Assembly: GCA_023418595.1 (NCBI GenBank)
Contig: JAEZZI010000031.1
Location: 1 to 39,344, forward strand
Direction of reading: 5' to 3'
Source of the DNA: Pseudomonadota bacterium
GTDB lineage: Bacteria > Pseudomonadota > Alphaproteobacteria > Sphingomonadales > Sphingomonadaceae
Length of the DNA: 39,344 nt
Shown here: positions 30,659 to 38,766 of the stretch, in pieces
Layout of the letters: every line of letters starts with the position of its first letter
How positions within the stretch are numbered: position 1 is the first letter of the stretch
Translations under genes and position numbers: made by a program
The notes under the pieces: generated by a model
The model's input: only the letters and a program-made list of their open reading frames with translations
The model's database searches: none
Told to the model about the DNA's origin: nothing

Positions 30659-32665
30659 ATGTCCCAGATGTTCCGCATCACGCTACCCGACGGCTCCGTC
30701 CGCGAAGTAGCGCCGGGGACTACCCCCGCGGACATCGCCGCCGCGATCGGGCCGGGACTGGCAAAGGCAGCGCTTGCCGCGCGGGTCGACGGCGAACTGC
30801 GCGACATCGGGCGCGCGTTCGAGGGCGACGCGCAACTCGCACTCGTAACGGCGAAGGACGAAGCCGACGCGCTCGAACTCGCGCGCCACGATTTCGCGCA
30901 TGTGCTGGCGGAGGCGGTGCAGAACCTGTTTCCGGGCACGCAGATCACCTTCGGTCCGGCGACCGACGACGGTTTCTATTACGATTTCGCGCCCAAGGAC
31001 CGTCCGTTTACCGAGGAAGACCTCCCCGCGATCGAGGCCGAAATGCGCGCGATCATCGCCCGCGACGAGAAACTGGTGCGCGAAGTATGGAGCCGCGCCG
31101 ACCTGATCGCGCGCTGGAACGCGCAGGGCGAGACGTTCAAGGCCGAATGGGCCGCCGAACTGCCCGAGGGCGAGGAACTGACAGTCTATCGCTCGGGCGA
31201 GCGCGAGGACGCCTGGCTCGACATGTGCCGCGGGCCGCATCTTGCCTCGACCGGCAAGCTCGACCCGCAGGCTTTCAAACTCACGAGGGTCTCGGGCGCA
31301 TATTGGCGCGGCGACCAGAAGAACGCGATGCTCAGCCGCATCTATGGCACCGGCTGGCTCAACAAGAAGCAGCTCGACGCGCATCTCCACAAGCTGGAGG
31401 AAGCCGCCAAGCGCGACCACCGCAAGCTGGGCCAGGAAATGGACCTGTTCCATTTGCAGGCCGAAGCGCATGGCAGCGTGTTCTGGCACCCGAACGGCTA
31501 CATCATCTGGCGCGAGCTGGAGGCCTATATGCGCCGCGCGATCGACGGCGCGGGCTATCGCGAGGTCAAGACGCCGCAGGTGATGGACGCGCGCCAGTGG
31601 GAGCAGTCCGGCCACTGGGGCAAATATCGCGAGAACATGTTCGTGATCCCCGACGAGGTGCCCAATACCGAGGACGAAGGACCGATCGTCAGCGACGACG
31701 CCGACTGGATGGCGCTGAAGCCGATGAACTGCCCCGCGCACGTCCTGATCTTCCGCCAGGGGATCAAGTCGTACCGCGACCTGCCCTTGCGCTTCTACGA
31801 AAATGGCTGCTGCCACCGCAACGAGCCGCACGGCGCGCTCCACGGGCTGATGCGCGTGCGCCAGTTCACTCAGGACGACGCGCACATCTTCTGCCGCGAG
31901 GATCAGATCGTTGCGGAAGTGCGGGCGTTTTGCGAACTCGCCGACCGCATCTACAAGGATTTCGGCTTCACCTACGCGATCAAGCTCGCGCTGCGCCCCG
32001 AAAAGCGGTTTGGCAGCGAGGAAATGTGGGATCTGTCCGAGGACGAACTGCGCAACGCGGTGGTCGAAGCGGGTCTCGCGACCGAGGACTATGGCTGGGA
32101 GGAATTGCCCGGCGAAGGCGCCTTCTACGCGCCCAAGCTCGAATGGCATCTGACCGACGCGATCGGGCGGACGTGGCAGGTCGGCACCATCCAGTCCGAC
32201 CGCGTGCTCCCCGACCGGCTCGACGCGAGCTATGTCGGTGAGGATGGCGAACGTCACCGCCCGATCATGCTCCACCGCGCAATCTTCGGCAGTTACGAAC
32301 GGTTCATCGGCATCCTGATCGAACATTTCGCCGGACGCCTGCCGACCTGGCTCGCGCCCGTGCAAGCGGTGGTTGCGACGATCGTGTCGGACGCCGACGA
32401 TTATGCAAACGAAGCGGTCGAGAAGCTCAAGGCCGCGGGCATCCGCGTAGAGGCCGACCTGCGCAACGAGAAGATCAACTACAAGGTGCGCGAACACTCG
32501 CTTGCCAAGGTTCCGTATCTGCTCGTTATCGGTAAGCGCGAGGCGGACGAAGGCACCGTTGCGATCCGCCGCCTGGGTAGCCAGGGGCAGGAAGTGATCT
32601 CGCTCGACGCGGCGATCGCGATGCTGCGCGACGACGCAACTCCGCCCGACCTCAAACTCGCGTGA
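30659..32665 (+). CDS. thrS: Threonyl-tRNA synthetase
   Basis: A 668-residue, full-length class II synthetase charging tRNA-Thr. It has an N-terminal TGS domain (residues 4-65), an editing domain with the HDFAHVLAEAV zinc-type motif and CRGPHLASTG, then the catalytic core with MNCPAHVLIF, motif 2 in ENGCCHRNEPHGALHGLMRVRQFTQDDAHIFC (read as RNEPHGALHGLMRVRQFTQD) and motif 3 in HRAIFGSYERFIGILIEH. The C-terminal anticodon-binding domain begins at WLAPVQAVV. Its stop overlaps the GTG of the YnfA gene. Confidence 0.98.
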   Translation: MSQMFRITLPDGSVREVAPGTTPADIAAAIGPGLAKAALAARVDGELRDIGRAFEGDAQLALVTAKDEADALELARHDFAHVLAEAVQNLFPGTQITFGPATDDGFYYDFAPKDRPFTEEDLPAIEAEMRAIIARDEKLVREVWSRADLIARWNAQGETFKAEWAAELPEGEELTVYRSGEREDAWLDMCRGPHLASTGKLDPQAFKLTRVSGAYWRGDQKNAMLSRIYGTGWLNKKQLDAHLHKLEEAAKRDHRKLGQEMDLFHLQAEAHGSVFWHPNGYIIWRELEAYMRRAIDGAGYREVKTPQVMDARQWEQSGHWGKYRENMFVIPDEVPNTEDEGPIVSDDADWMALKPMNCPAHVLIFRQGIKSYRDLPLRFYENGCCHRNEPHGALHGLMRVRQFTQDDAHIFCREDQIVAEVRAFCELADRIYKDFGFTYAIKLALRPEKRFGSEEMWDLSEDELRNAVVEAGLATEDYGWEELPGEGAFYAPKLEWHLTDAIGRTWQVGTIQSDRVLPDRLDASYVGEDGERHRPIMLHRAIFGSYERFIGILIEHFAGRLPTWLAPVQAVVATIVSDADDYANEAVEKLKAAGIRVEADLRNEKINYKVREHSLAKVPYLLVIGKREADEGTVAIRRLGSQGQEVISLDAAIAMLRDDATPPDLKLA

Positions 32666-32988
32666 CGCCGCAAACGCTCGCAATCTACGCCGCCGCCGCG
32701 GTGGCGGAGATTGCGGGCTGTTTCGCCTTCTGGGCCGCGGTGCGATCGGGCAAGTCGGTCTGGTGGCTGATTCCGGGCATGGCGACGCTCGCGCTGTTCG
32801 CGTGGCTGCTGACGCTCAGCCCGGCGGATGCGGCGGGGCGCGCCTATGCGGCCTATGGCGGCATCTATATCGCCGCGTCGCTCGGCTGGCTGTTGCTGGT
32901 GGAGGGGCACGCCCCGACGCGCTGGGACCTGATCGGCGTCGGCCTTGCGCTGGCAGGCTGCATCGTCATCCTCGCCCAGCCGCGCTGA
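32662..32988 (+). CDS. YnfA-family (UPF0060) small membrane protein
   Basis: A 108-residue protein with four helices, typical of the YnfA family, which is related to small multidrug-resistance transporters. The signatures AEIAGCFAFWAAVRSGKS and GRAYAAYGGIYIAASLGWLLLVEG are present. The start is GTG 32662, overlapping the thrS stop codon (GTGA). Efflux activity has been shown for some relatives only. Its place between thrS and infC is unusual. Confidence 0.94.
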   Translation: MTPQTLAIYAAAAVAEIAGCFAFWAAVRSGKSVWWLIPGMATLALFAWLLTLSPADAAGRAYAAYGGIYIAASLGWLLLVEGHAPTRWDLIGVGLALAGCIVILAQPR

Positions 32989-33054
32989 ATTCGACGCCAA
33001 CCCCGCTTCCAAATTGCGCGCATCGCCCCTATATGGAGTGCTCGAACTGACGAC

Positions 33055-33060
33055 AGGAGA
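33055..33060 (+). promoter_or_regulatory. Ribosome binding site pointing to an ATA start of infC
   Basis: AGGAGA ends seven bases before ATA 33068 (ideal spacing) but 19 bases before the first ATG at 33080 (too far). This decides the start codon chosen for infC. Confidence 0.7.
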
Positions 33061-33067
33061 AGCCAAG

Positions 33068-33613
33068 ATACGTCCCCCCATGTCCCGGCGTGGCAACACG
33101 CCGCCGCCGATGAACGGCCCGCGCTACAACGAATTCATCCAGTCGCCCAAGGTCCGCGTGATCGATCACGAAGGCGAGAATCTGGGCGTCATGTATACGC
33201 GCGAGGCGATCGAGCAGGCCGCCGAGGTTGGCCTGGACCTGGTTGAGGTATCGCCCAACGCCGACCCGCCCGTCGCCAAGTTCCTGGACGTCGGCAAGTT
33301 CAAATACGAGGCGCAGAAAAAGGCGAACCTCGCGCGCAAGACGCAAAAGACGCAGGAAATCAAAGAGATCAAGATGCGTCCGAACATCGACGATCACGAT
33401 TACGATGTGAAGATGCGCAACGTGCACAAGTTCATCGGCGAAGGCGACAAAGTGAAGATCACCCTGCGCTTCCGCGGTCGCGAACTCAGCCACGGCCAGC
33501 TCGGCATGGCGCTGCTCCAGCGCGTCGCCGAGGATTGCAGCGAGGACGCCAAGGTCGAAGCCTATCCGCGCATGGAAGGCCGCCAGATGCTGATGGTGCT
33601 GTCGCCGAAATAA
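33068..33613 (+). CDS. infC: Translation initiation factor IF-3 with probable ATA start
   Basis: A 181-residue IF-3 that keeps 30S subunits free and checks the start codon-tRNA pairing. The N-terminal domain holds the family segment RVIDHEGENLGVM and LDLVEVSPNADPPVAKFLDVGKFKYEAQKK (read as EVSPNADPPVAKFLD). The C-terminal domain has IKMRPNIDDHDYDVKMRN and VTLRF-like ITLRFRGRELSHGQLG. The best-placed start is ATA 33068, giving MRPPMSRRGNTPP; ATG 33080 would give a protein four residues shorter. IF-3 genes of many bacteria use AUU, AUC or AUA starts so that IF-3 represses its own translation, so an ATA start is credible. rpmI and rplT do not follow. Confidence 0.93.
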   Translation: MRPPMSRRGNTPPPMNGPRYNEFIQSPKVRVIDHEGENLGVMYTREAIEQAAEVGLDLVEVSPNADPPVAKFLDVGKFKYEAQKKANLARKTQKTQEIKEIKMRPNIDDHDYDVKMRNVHKFIGEGDKVKITLRFRGRELSHGQLGMALLQRVAEDCSEDAKVEAYPRMEGRQMLMVLSPK

Positions 33614-33623
33614 CGCTTGAAGA

Positions 33624-33656
33624 GGGGGCGGTGTCGCGTTCAGTCGCCGCCCCCGC
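33624..33656. terminator. GC hairpin after infC
   Basis: GGGGGCGG pairs with CCGCCCCC around a short loop, 10 bases past the infC stop codon. No T run follows, so it is at best a weak or Rho-assisted end. The same bases also encode the Gly/Asp-rich tail of the decayed small ORF on the other strand. Confidence 0.35.
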
Positions 33657-33840
33657 CACCATCATCCCCCGATCCGCGATCGCCATCGTCCGCAGCGGAA
33701 CCGCGGTGCCTGCCATCGTGTTATCCGCTTTCGCCAGCACTGGCGCCGTCGTCGCGCCGACCGCATTGCCGTTTTGTCGCTCGCGACCTCAGCATCCGCA
33801 CCAGCACCGCAACCAGCGCTGCCAGGATCAGCCCTTTCAC
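33640..33840 (-). pseudogene. Small single-helix membrane ORF with an in-frame stop
   Basis: From GTG 33840 the frame reads a membrane helix (KGLILAALVAVLVRML), then a basic stretch, and stops at TAA 33723-33721 after 39 residues. Beyond that stop the same frame continues for another 26 codons with a Gly/Asp-rich ending (GDRGSGDDGGGGGD) and a TGA at 33640-33642. A helix followed by an acidic Gly-rich tail is a plausible original product, so the TAA looks like a nonsense mutation. The GTG overlaps the end of the VOC remnant (GTGA), as genuine operon neighbours do. The alternative is a complete 39-residue protein. Confidence 0.5.
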
Positions 33841-33924
33841 GACTGCGGCTCTTCCCACAATTCGATCGCATTACCGTCGGGATCGCGTGCGGAAGAAGAT
33901 ACCGCCGATGCCGAGGACTGCCAT
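33837..33924 (-). pseudogene. VOC/glyoxalase-like gene remnant with central deletion
   Basis: An ATG at 33924, with GGAG ahead of it, begins MAVLGIGGIFFRTR, the usual opening of a VOC-family protein. About 14 codons later the reading shifts frame and gives DPDGNAIELWEEPQS and a stop (TGA 33839-33837), the usual ending of the same family. About 80-90 central codons of a normal VOC domain are therefore missing. The junction lies in CGCGATCCCGACGG, where the arginine-aspartate-proline codons of both ends (RARDP and RDPDG) are nearly identical, which suggests a deletion between short repeats. The total length of 88 bases is not a multiple of three. Confidence 0.7.
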
Positions 33925-33978
33925 GGGGGCGCTCCGGTAATCGAGCGCTGGCAACGATGCACGGTCTCGCACCGATCG

Positions 33979-34004
33979 TCATGCCAGCCAAGGCTGGCGG
34001 ATCG
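33979..34004. repeat. Short palindrome, GTCATGCCAGCCAAGGCTGGC
   Basis: CCAGCC pairs with GGCTGG around AA. It is a single half of the GTCAT...CCAGC family seen as a pair at 25882-25956. Confidence 0.55.
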
Positions 34005-34021
34005 GGCGATGCTGCGGGCTG

Positions 34022-34102
34022 GTCGTGATTGCGAGCGTAGCGAAGCAATCCAGCGGTGCGGGTCACGCCCTGGATTGCTTCGCTACGCTCGCAACGACGA
34101 AT
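34022..34102. repeat. Long hairpin repeat with GATTGCTTCGCTACGCTCGC arms
   Basis: The arms (34024-34054 and 34071-34101) are almost perfect inverted copies of about 30 bases around a 16-base loop. The arm GATTGCTTCGCTACGCTCGC is a widespread repeat in alphaproteobacteria. It lies four bases from the glnD stop codon and between glnD and the decayed VOC region, and may shape the 3' end of glnD mRNA. Confidence 0.85.
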
Positions 34103-34105
34103 GGC

Positions 34106-36841
34106 TTACGCCGCCTGCGCCGCTTCGCCCTCGCTCGCCGCTTCGACCAGCCGTCGTTCGATGCCCTTCAGCCGTCCGGCATTGTCGATCTTCTCGCCCA
34201 GCAGGTCGGTGACGTAGAAGGTATCCACCGCGCGCTCGCCATAGGTTGCGACATGCGCCGAATGGATCGTCACCTTCGACTGGAACAGCGCGTTGGCGAG
34301 GTCATAGAGCAGCGCCGGGCGGTCGCGCGCATTGACCTCGATCACGGTAAACCGGTTCGACGCCTTGTTGTCGATCAGCGCGGCGGGTTCGATCGCAAAG
34401 GCATCGGCGCGCGTGCGGGCAAGCGGCTTGCGGCGCAGCTTCTCGGTCATCTTGGCGCGGTTCGACAGCGCTTCGGTAATCGCGTCCTGCAATCGCGCCA
34501 GCCGCGCCGGGTCGTCGAACGGCTGGCCGAACGGGTCCTGCACCAGGAAATTGTCGAGCGCGCGCCCGTCGCGCGTCGTGTGGATGCGCGCGTCGATGAT
34601 GTTGCCGCCCGCCGCATGGATCGCGCCCGCGATACGGTAGAACAGCCCCGGATGGTCGGCGGCATAGACGGTGACCAGCGTCGCATCCTGATCGGGATAG
34701 ACCTGGGCGCGGATCGACAATTGTTCGTCGCCCGCCGCCATCATCTGGCGGGCATTGGCCTCCTGCACGTCGACCGGCTCGGCAATCCAATAGGGCTCGG
34801 CCAGTCGTCGCACGAACGTCGCGCGGGTATCGGCATCCCAGCCCAGCGTCTCGGCCAGCGCGTCCTGCTTCGCCGCGATCCTCTCGCTGCGTCCCTTCTG
34901 CTTGTGGCCCAGCCGCAGCACTTCCTCGGCCGAATCGAACAGAGTGGACAGCAATTGCCGTTTCCAGCCGTTCCACACCCCCGGCCCTACCGCGCGAATG
35001 TCGACCACCGTCAGCACCAGCAGCAGGCGGAGGCGCTGCACCGATTGCACATGGTTGGCGAAATCGAGAATGGTCTTGAAGTCCGACAGGTCGCGCTTGA
35101 ACGCGGTCGCCGACATCAACAGGTGCCAGCGCACCAGCCACGCCACCGTCTCGGTCTCGGCAGGGGTGAGGCCAAAACGCGGGCACAGCCGTTCCGCCAC
35201 ACCCGCGCCCAGCACCGAATGGTCGCCGCCGCGCCCCTTGGCGATGTCGTGCAGCAGCACCGCGACATAGAGCACCCGGCGCGACGCGATCTGCTGGACG
35301 ATGGTGGAGGACAAGGGGTGGTCCTCCTTCAGCACGCCGCGTTCGATCTGACTGAGCAGCCCGATGGCGCGGATGCTGTGCTCGTCGACGGTATAGTGAT
35401 GATACATGTCGAACTGCATCTGCGCGACGACGCGGCCGAAATCGGGCACGAAACGCCCGAACACGCCCGCCTCGTTCATCCAGCGCAGCACCGTTTCGGG
35501 ATCGCGGGGGGAGGTCAGCACGTCGAGGAACAGCGCGTTGGCGCGGGCGTCGTCGCGCCAGTCGTCGATCAGCTTGGCATCGCGCGCGGCGGCACGCATT
35601 GCCAGCGGGTGGATTTCCAGCGCGTGCAGGTCTGCGAGCTGAAACAGTTCGATCAGCCGCACCGGATCGCGCTGGAAGAATTCGTCGTTCGGCAGCGCCA
35701 GCCGCCCGCGATCGAGCACGAACCCTTTCAGCTTGCGCGGGGCACGCCGCAGCATCGGCAGCCCGAACCGCCGGCCGCGCGCGGCGAATTGCTCATCGAG
35801 ATGCGCGAGGAACACGCCGGTCAGGTCGCCGACGCGCTTCGCCTGCAAGAAATAGAATTGCATGAAGCGTTCGACCGCCGATTTCCCCGGCCGGTCCGAA
35901 TAGCGCATCCGGTCGGCGATCTCGCGCTGGAAGTCGAAGGTCAGCCGCTCCTCGGCCCGCCCCGCGATCAGGTGCAGGTGACAGCGCACCGCCCACAGGA
36001 AATTCTCGGCACGGTTGAACTGGCGATATTCGTGCCCTGACAACACGCCCTTGTCGACCAGCTCTGCGGCGCGGCGGACGCCATAGGCATATTTTCCGAT
36101 CCAGAACAGCGTGTGGAGGTCGCGCAGGCCGCCCTTGCCTTCCTTCACATTGGGCTCGACGACGTATCGGCTGTCGCCCATCCGCCGGTGGCGCGCATCG
36201 CGTTCGGCGAGCTTGTCGGCGATGAAGGCGCGGGCGCCATCGGCCTGCACTTCGGCGCGAAACCGCGCGGCGGCCTCGTCGTACAGGCCCATATCACCCC
36301 AGACAAATCGCGCCTCGACGAGCGCGGTGCGGATCGTCCCGTCCGATTTCGCCTGGCGGATCATCTCGTCGAGCGAGCGTGACGAATGCCCGACCTTCAG
36401 CCCCATGTCCCACAAGGCATAGAGCATCGATTCGATGACCTGTTCGGACCAGCTGGTCTGCCTCCACGGCGTCAGGAACCCGATATCGATGTCCGAATAG
36501 GGCGCCATCTCGCCGCGCCCATAGCCGCCGACCGCGATCAGCGTCATGCGCTCGGCACTGGTCGGGTTGTTGTTCGGATAGAGCCGCTGGACGGTGAAAT
36601 CCCAGAGCAGCCTCAGGATCTGATCGGTCAGGAACGCGCCCGACGCGGCCATTTCGAGGCCGCGAGTCGGATGCTCCATGAAGCGCCGCTCGATTTCGGC
36701 GCGCCCCTTGTCCATCGCGGTGCGCAGCAGCCTGGTTGCCGCCTGGCGCAGCGGCTGACCGGGCTCGGGCTCAAGGCTCGCGAGTTCGTCGGCAAGCACC
36801 CGCCGATCGATGATCGCGCGTCGGTTGGGCAGGGAATCCAT
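34106..36841 (-). CDS. glnD: [Protein-PII] uridylyltransferase / uridylyl-removing enzyme
   Basis: A 911-residue bifunctional nitrogen sensor that adds UMP to PII proteins when glutamine is low and removes it when glutamine is high. It has the nucleotidyltransferase motif GGYGRGEMAPYSDIDIGFL (about residue 100), a GlnD PII-linker domain, an HD domain (VAVLLHDIAKGRGGDHSVLGA), and two C-terminal ACT domains (TVYAADHPGLFYRIAGAI, then EVNARDRPALLYDLANAL) that bind glutamine. ATG 36841 (MDSLPNRRAIIDRR) is used; ATG 36853 would add four residues. The open frame further upstream runs through the grpE terminator. GlnB is not in the window. Confidence 0.98.
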   Translation of the reverse strand: MDSLPNRRAIIDRRVLADELASLEPEPGQPLRQAATRLLRTAMDKGRAEIERRFMEHPTRGLEMAASGAFLTDQILRLLWDFTVQRLYPNNNPTSAERMTLIAVGGYGRGEMAPYSDIDIGFLTPWRQTSWSEQVIESMLYALWDMGLKVGHSSRSLDEMIRQAKSDGTIRTALVEARFVWGDMGLYDEAAARFRAEVQADGARAFIADKLAERDARHRRMGDSRYVVEPNVKEGKGGLRDLHTLFWIGKYAYGVRRAAELVDKGVLSGHEYRQFNRAENFLWAVRCHLHLIAGRAEERLTFDFQREIADRMRYSDRPGKSAVERFMQFYFLQAKRVGDLTGVFLAHLDEQFAARGRRFGLPMLRRAPRKLKGFVLDRGRLALPNDEFFQRDPVRLIELFQLADLHALEIHPLAMRAAARDAKLIDDWRDDARANALFLDVLTSPRDPETVLRWMNEAGVFGRFVPDFGRVVAQMQFDMYHHYTVDEHSIRAIGLLSQIERGVLKEDHPLSSTIVQQIASRRVLYVAVLLHDIAKGRGGDHSVLGAGVAERLCPRFGLTPAETETVAWLVRWHLLMSATAFKRDLSDFKTILDFANHVQSVQRLRLLLVLTVVDIRAVGPGVWNGWKRQLLSTLFDSAEEVLRLGHKQKGRSERIAAKQDALAETLGWDADTRATFVRRLAEPYWIAEPVDVQEANARQMMAAGDEQLSIRAQVYPDQDATLVTVYAADHPGLFYRIAGAIHAAGGNIIDARIHTTRDGRALDNFLVQDPFGQPFDDPARLARLQDAITEALSNRAKMTEKLRRKPLARTRADAFAIEPAALIDNKASNRFTVIEVNARDRPALLYDLANALFQSKVTIHSAHVATYGERAVDTFYVTDLLGEKIDNAGRLKGIERRLVEAASEGEAAQAA

Positions 36842-36896
36842 GCGGGCGGGCATGCGATCAGAGATAGGGGGTTGGCGCGCGGGAGGCCAGCACAAC

Positions 36897-36925
36897 AAAA
36901 AAATCCTCCCCCCACCGGGGGAGGG
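36897..36925 (-). terminator. Rho-independent terminator of grpE
   Basis: On the minus strand CCTCCCCC-GGT-GGGGGAGG forms a strong hairpin followed at once by A and seven Ts. It lies 100 bases past the grpE stop codon and just before glnD. It is the only clear intrinsic terminator in the window. Confidence 0.75.
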
Positions 36926-37027
36926 GGACCAGCGAAGCTGGTGGAGGGGTGCCACAGGCGTTGCCCTGCGTGGCAAGCCCGCTCCGTCAGCACTTGTGCT
37001 GCCATCTCCCCCGGTTGGGGGAGGAGT
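36926..37027. repeat. Cluster of small hairpins after grpE
   Basis: Three further dyads follow one another: CCAGCGAAGCTGG, CCACAGGCGTTGCCCTGCGTGG, and CTCCCCCGGTTGGGGGAG directly at the grpE stop codon. Together with the terminator this is a 130-base mosaic of stem-loops of a type widespread in alphaproteobacteria. Confidence 0.7.
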
Positions 37028-37594
37028 TTACTCGTCAGCCGCCTTTGCAACGCCCACCAGCGCGGGCCGCAGCAGACGGTCGCCGATCCGATACCCGGCC
37101 TGGATTTCCTGCACGATCGTGCCCGGCGCGGCGTCCGCGGTCGGCACTTCGAACATCGCCTGATGCCAGTTGGGATCGAGCGTCTCGCCCGCCGTCTCGA
37201 TCTTCCTGATGTTATGCCGCGCGAACACGCTTTCGAGCTCGCGGCCCGTCGCCTCCAGCCCGGTGACCAGCCCCTTCATCTTCTCGTCGTCGCGCATTTC
37301 CTGCGGGATCGCCGACAGGGCGCGGCTGAGATTGTCGGCCACCGACAATATGTCGCGCGCAAAGCCGGTCGCGGCATAGGCCCGCGCGTCCTGCGCTTCC
37401 TTTTCCGCACGGCGGCGGACATTCTGCGTCTCGGCCTTCGAATAAAGCAGTGCCGCGTCGGCCTCGGCCAGTTTCGCCTCAAGCTCGACGACGCGGTCGG
37501 CTTCCGCCACTTCGGGGGCTTCGGCTGCGGTTTCCTCGCGCAGGTCGGTATCCAGCGGCGCTTCGGTCGCGCCGTTCTTCGTTTCTTCGGTCAT
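37028..37594 (-). CDS. grpE: Nucleotide exchange factor GrpE
   Basis: A 188-residue GrpE, the exchange factor that releases ADP from DnaK. It has an acidic disordered start, a long coiled coil (residues 35-90: EAKLAEADAALLYSKAETQNVRRRAEKE, read as LLYSKAETQNVRRRAEKE) and the beta domain ending in NWHQAMFEVPTADAAPGTIV and AGYRIGDRLLRPALVGVA. It follows hrcA by 22 bases, the common alphaproteobacterial order. dnaK and dnaJ are not in the window. Confidence 0.97.
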   Translation of the reverse strand: MTEETKNGATEAPLDTDLREETAAEAPEVAEADRVVELEAKLAEADAALLYSKAETQNVRRRAEKEAQDARAYAATGFARDILSVADNLSRALSAIPQEMRDDEKMKGLVTGLEATGRELESVFARHNIRKIETAGETLDPNWHQAMFEVPTADAAPGTIVQEIQAGYRIGDRLLRPALVGVAKAADE

Positions 37595-37616
37595 AAAACC
37601 CTGTTCTTCAAGCCAG

Positions 37617-38657
37617 TCATATCAGCAGACGCGCCAGCGTCGCCGCGGTGAAATCAACCATGGGCACGACGCGCGCATAGTTCAACCGTGTCGGGCCGAT
37701 CACCCCCACCACACCGACCACCCGCCCGTCGAGCGCGCGCACCGGCTTGGCGATCACCGACGAGCCGGACAGCGCGAACAGCTTGTTTTCCGACCCGATG
37801 AAGATGCGGGTCGCGTCGCCGTCCTTGGCGCTGTCGAGCAGCCGGGCGATTTCCTCCTTGCCCTCCAGCTCGTCGAGCAATTGTCGCACGCGCTCCAGAT
37901 CCTCGGTCGCGGTCGCGTCGATCAGCCGCGCTTGGCCGCGCACGATCAGCACGGGGCGATCGTCGCCATCCGCCGACCATACCGCAAGGCCGCGTTCGAC
38001 CAGAGTTTGCGCCGCCGAATCGAGTTCGGCCCGTTCGCGCCGGATTTCCTGCGCGATCCGCGCGCGCGCCGCGCTCAGCGTCTGTCCGGCCATCGTCGCC
38101 GACAGATAATTGGCCGCCTGGGTCAGCGCCGAGGGCGTCATGCCCGGCGGCAGATCAACGACGCGATTCTCGACCGATCCGTCCGCGCCGACCAGCACCG
38201 CAATCGCCTTGTCGTCGGGCAACGCGACGAAACCGACCTGGCGCAGCACCGGCTCGCGCTTGGCGACCAGCACCAGCCCCGCACACGCCGACAGGCCGGA
38301 CAGCGCCGCGGTGGTGTTGGCGATCGCCTCTTCGACCGGGCCATGTTCCCCCGCCCCTGCCGCGATCGCCGCGCGCTCCTCCGCGGTCGGCTCCATCGAA
38401 TGCATCATGCCGTCGACGAACAGGCGCAGCCCCGTCTCGGTCGGCATCCGCCCGGCGCTGGTATGGGGCGCGGCGAGCAGCCCCAGTTCCTCCAGATCCT
38501 GCATGACGTTGCGGATCGACGCGGGCGACAGGTTCACGCCTGCGACCTTTGAGATGGTGCGCGAGCCGACCGGCATGCCGCTGTCCAGATAGGATTCGAC
38601 CACCACCCGGAACACGTCGCGCGCGCGGTCGGTCATTTCGGTGATCGGCTGGCTCAT
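37617..38657 (-). CDS. hrcA: Heat-inducible transcription repressor HrcA
   Basis: A 346-residue HrcA, the repressor that binds CIRCE operators and responds to GroE availability. It has an N-terminal winged helix (RARDVFRVVVESYLDSGMPVGSRTISK and NLSPASIRNVMQDLEELGLL; the latter is the DNA-reading helix) and a GAF-like core ending in VVGVIGPTRLNYARVVPMVDFTA. Length and motifs are normal. No CIRCE element (TTAGCACTC-N9-GAGTGCTAA) is visible upstream, so this operon may not be self-regulated through one. Confidence 0.97.
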   Translation of the reverse strand: MSQPITEMTDRARDVFRVVVESYLDSGMPVGSRTISKVAGVNLSPASIRNVMQDLEELGLLAAPHTSAGRMPTETGLRLFVDGMMHSMEPTAEERAAIAAGAGEHGPVEEAIANTTAALSGLSACAGLVLVAKREPVLRQVGFVALPDDKAIAVLVGADGSVENRVVDLPPGMTPSALTQAANYLSATMAGQTLSAARARIAQEIRRERAELDSAAQTLVERGLAVWSADGDDRPVLIVRGQARLIDATATEDLERVRQLLDELEGKEEIARLLDSAKDGDATRIFIGSENKLFALSGSSVIAKPVRALDGRVVGVVGVIGPTRLNYARVVPMVDFTAATLARLLI

Positions 38658-38754
38658 GACAGAGATTTAGGATGTTCCGGCCACCGCGCAAATCCTCTTC
38701 GAGCAGGGGGGCTGGCGTTGCCGCGCGCCACCGCCTAACGAACGGGCATCATTC

Positions 38755-38760
38755 AAGGAG
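38755..38760 (+). promoter_or_regulatory. Ribosome binding site of rph
   Basis: AAGGAG lies six bases before ATG 38767, confirming the start. The 109 bases between hrcA and rph contain the divergent promoters, with no dyad that I could see. Confidence 0.7.
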
Positions 38761-38766
38761 ATTTTC

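Noticed and set aside
34022..34102. CRISPR-like repeat near the glnD end
   Set aside because: It is a single inverted repeat pair without spaced direct repeats; no CRISPR array is present in the window.
34106..36841. Large plus-strand frame opposite glnD
   Set aside because: It has no family motifs and lies opposite a complete GlnD with all domains.
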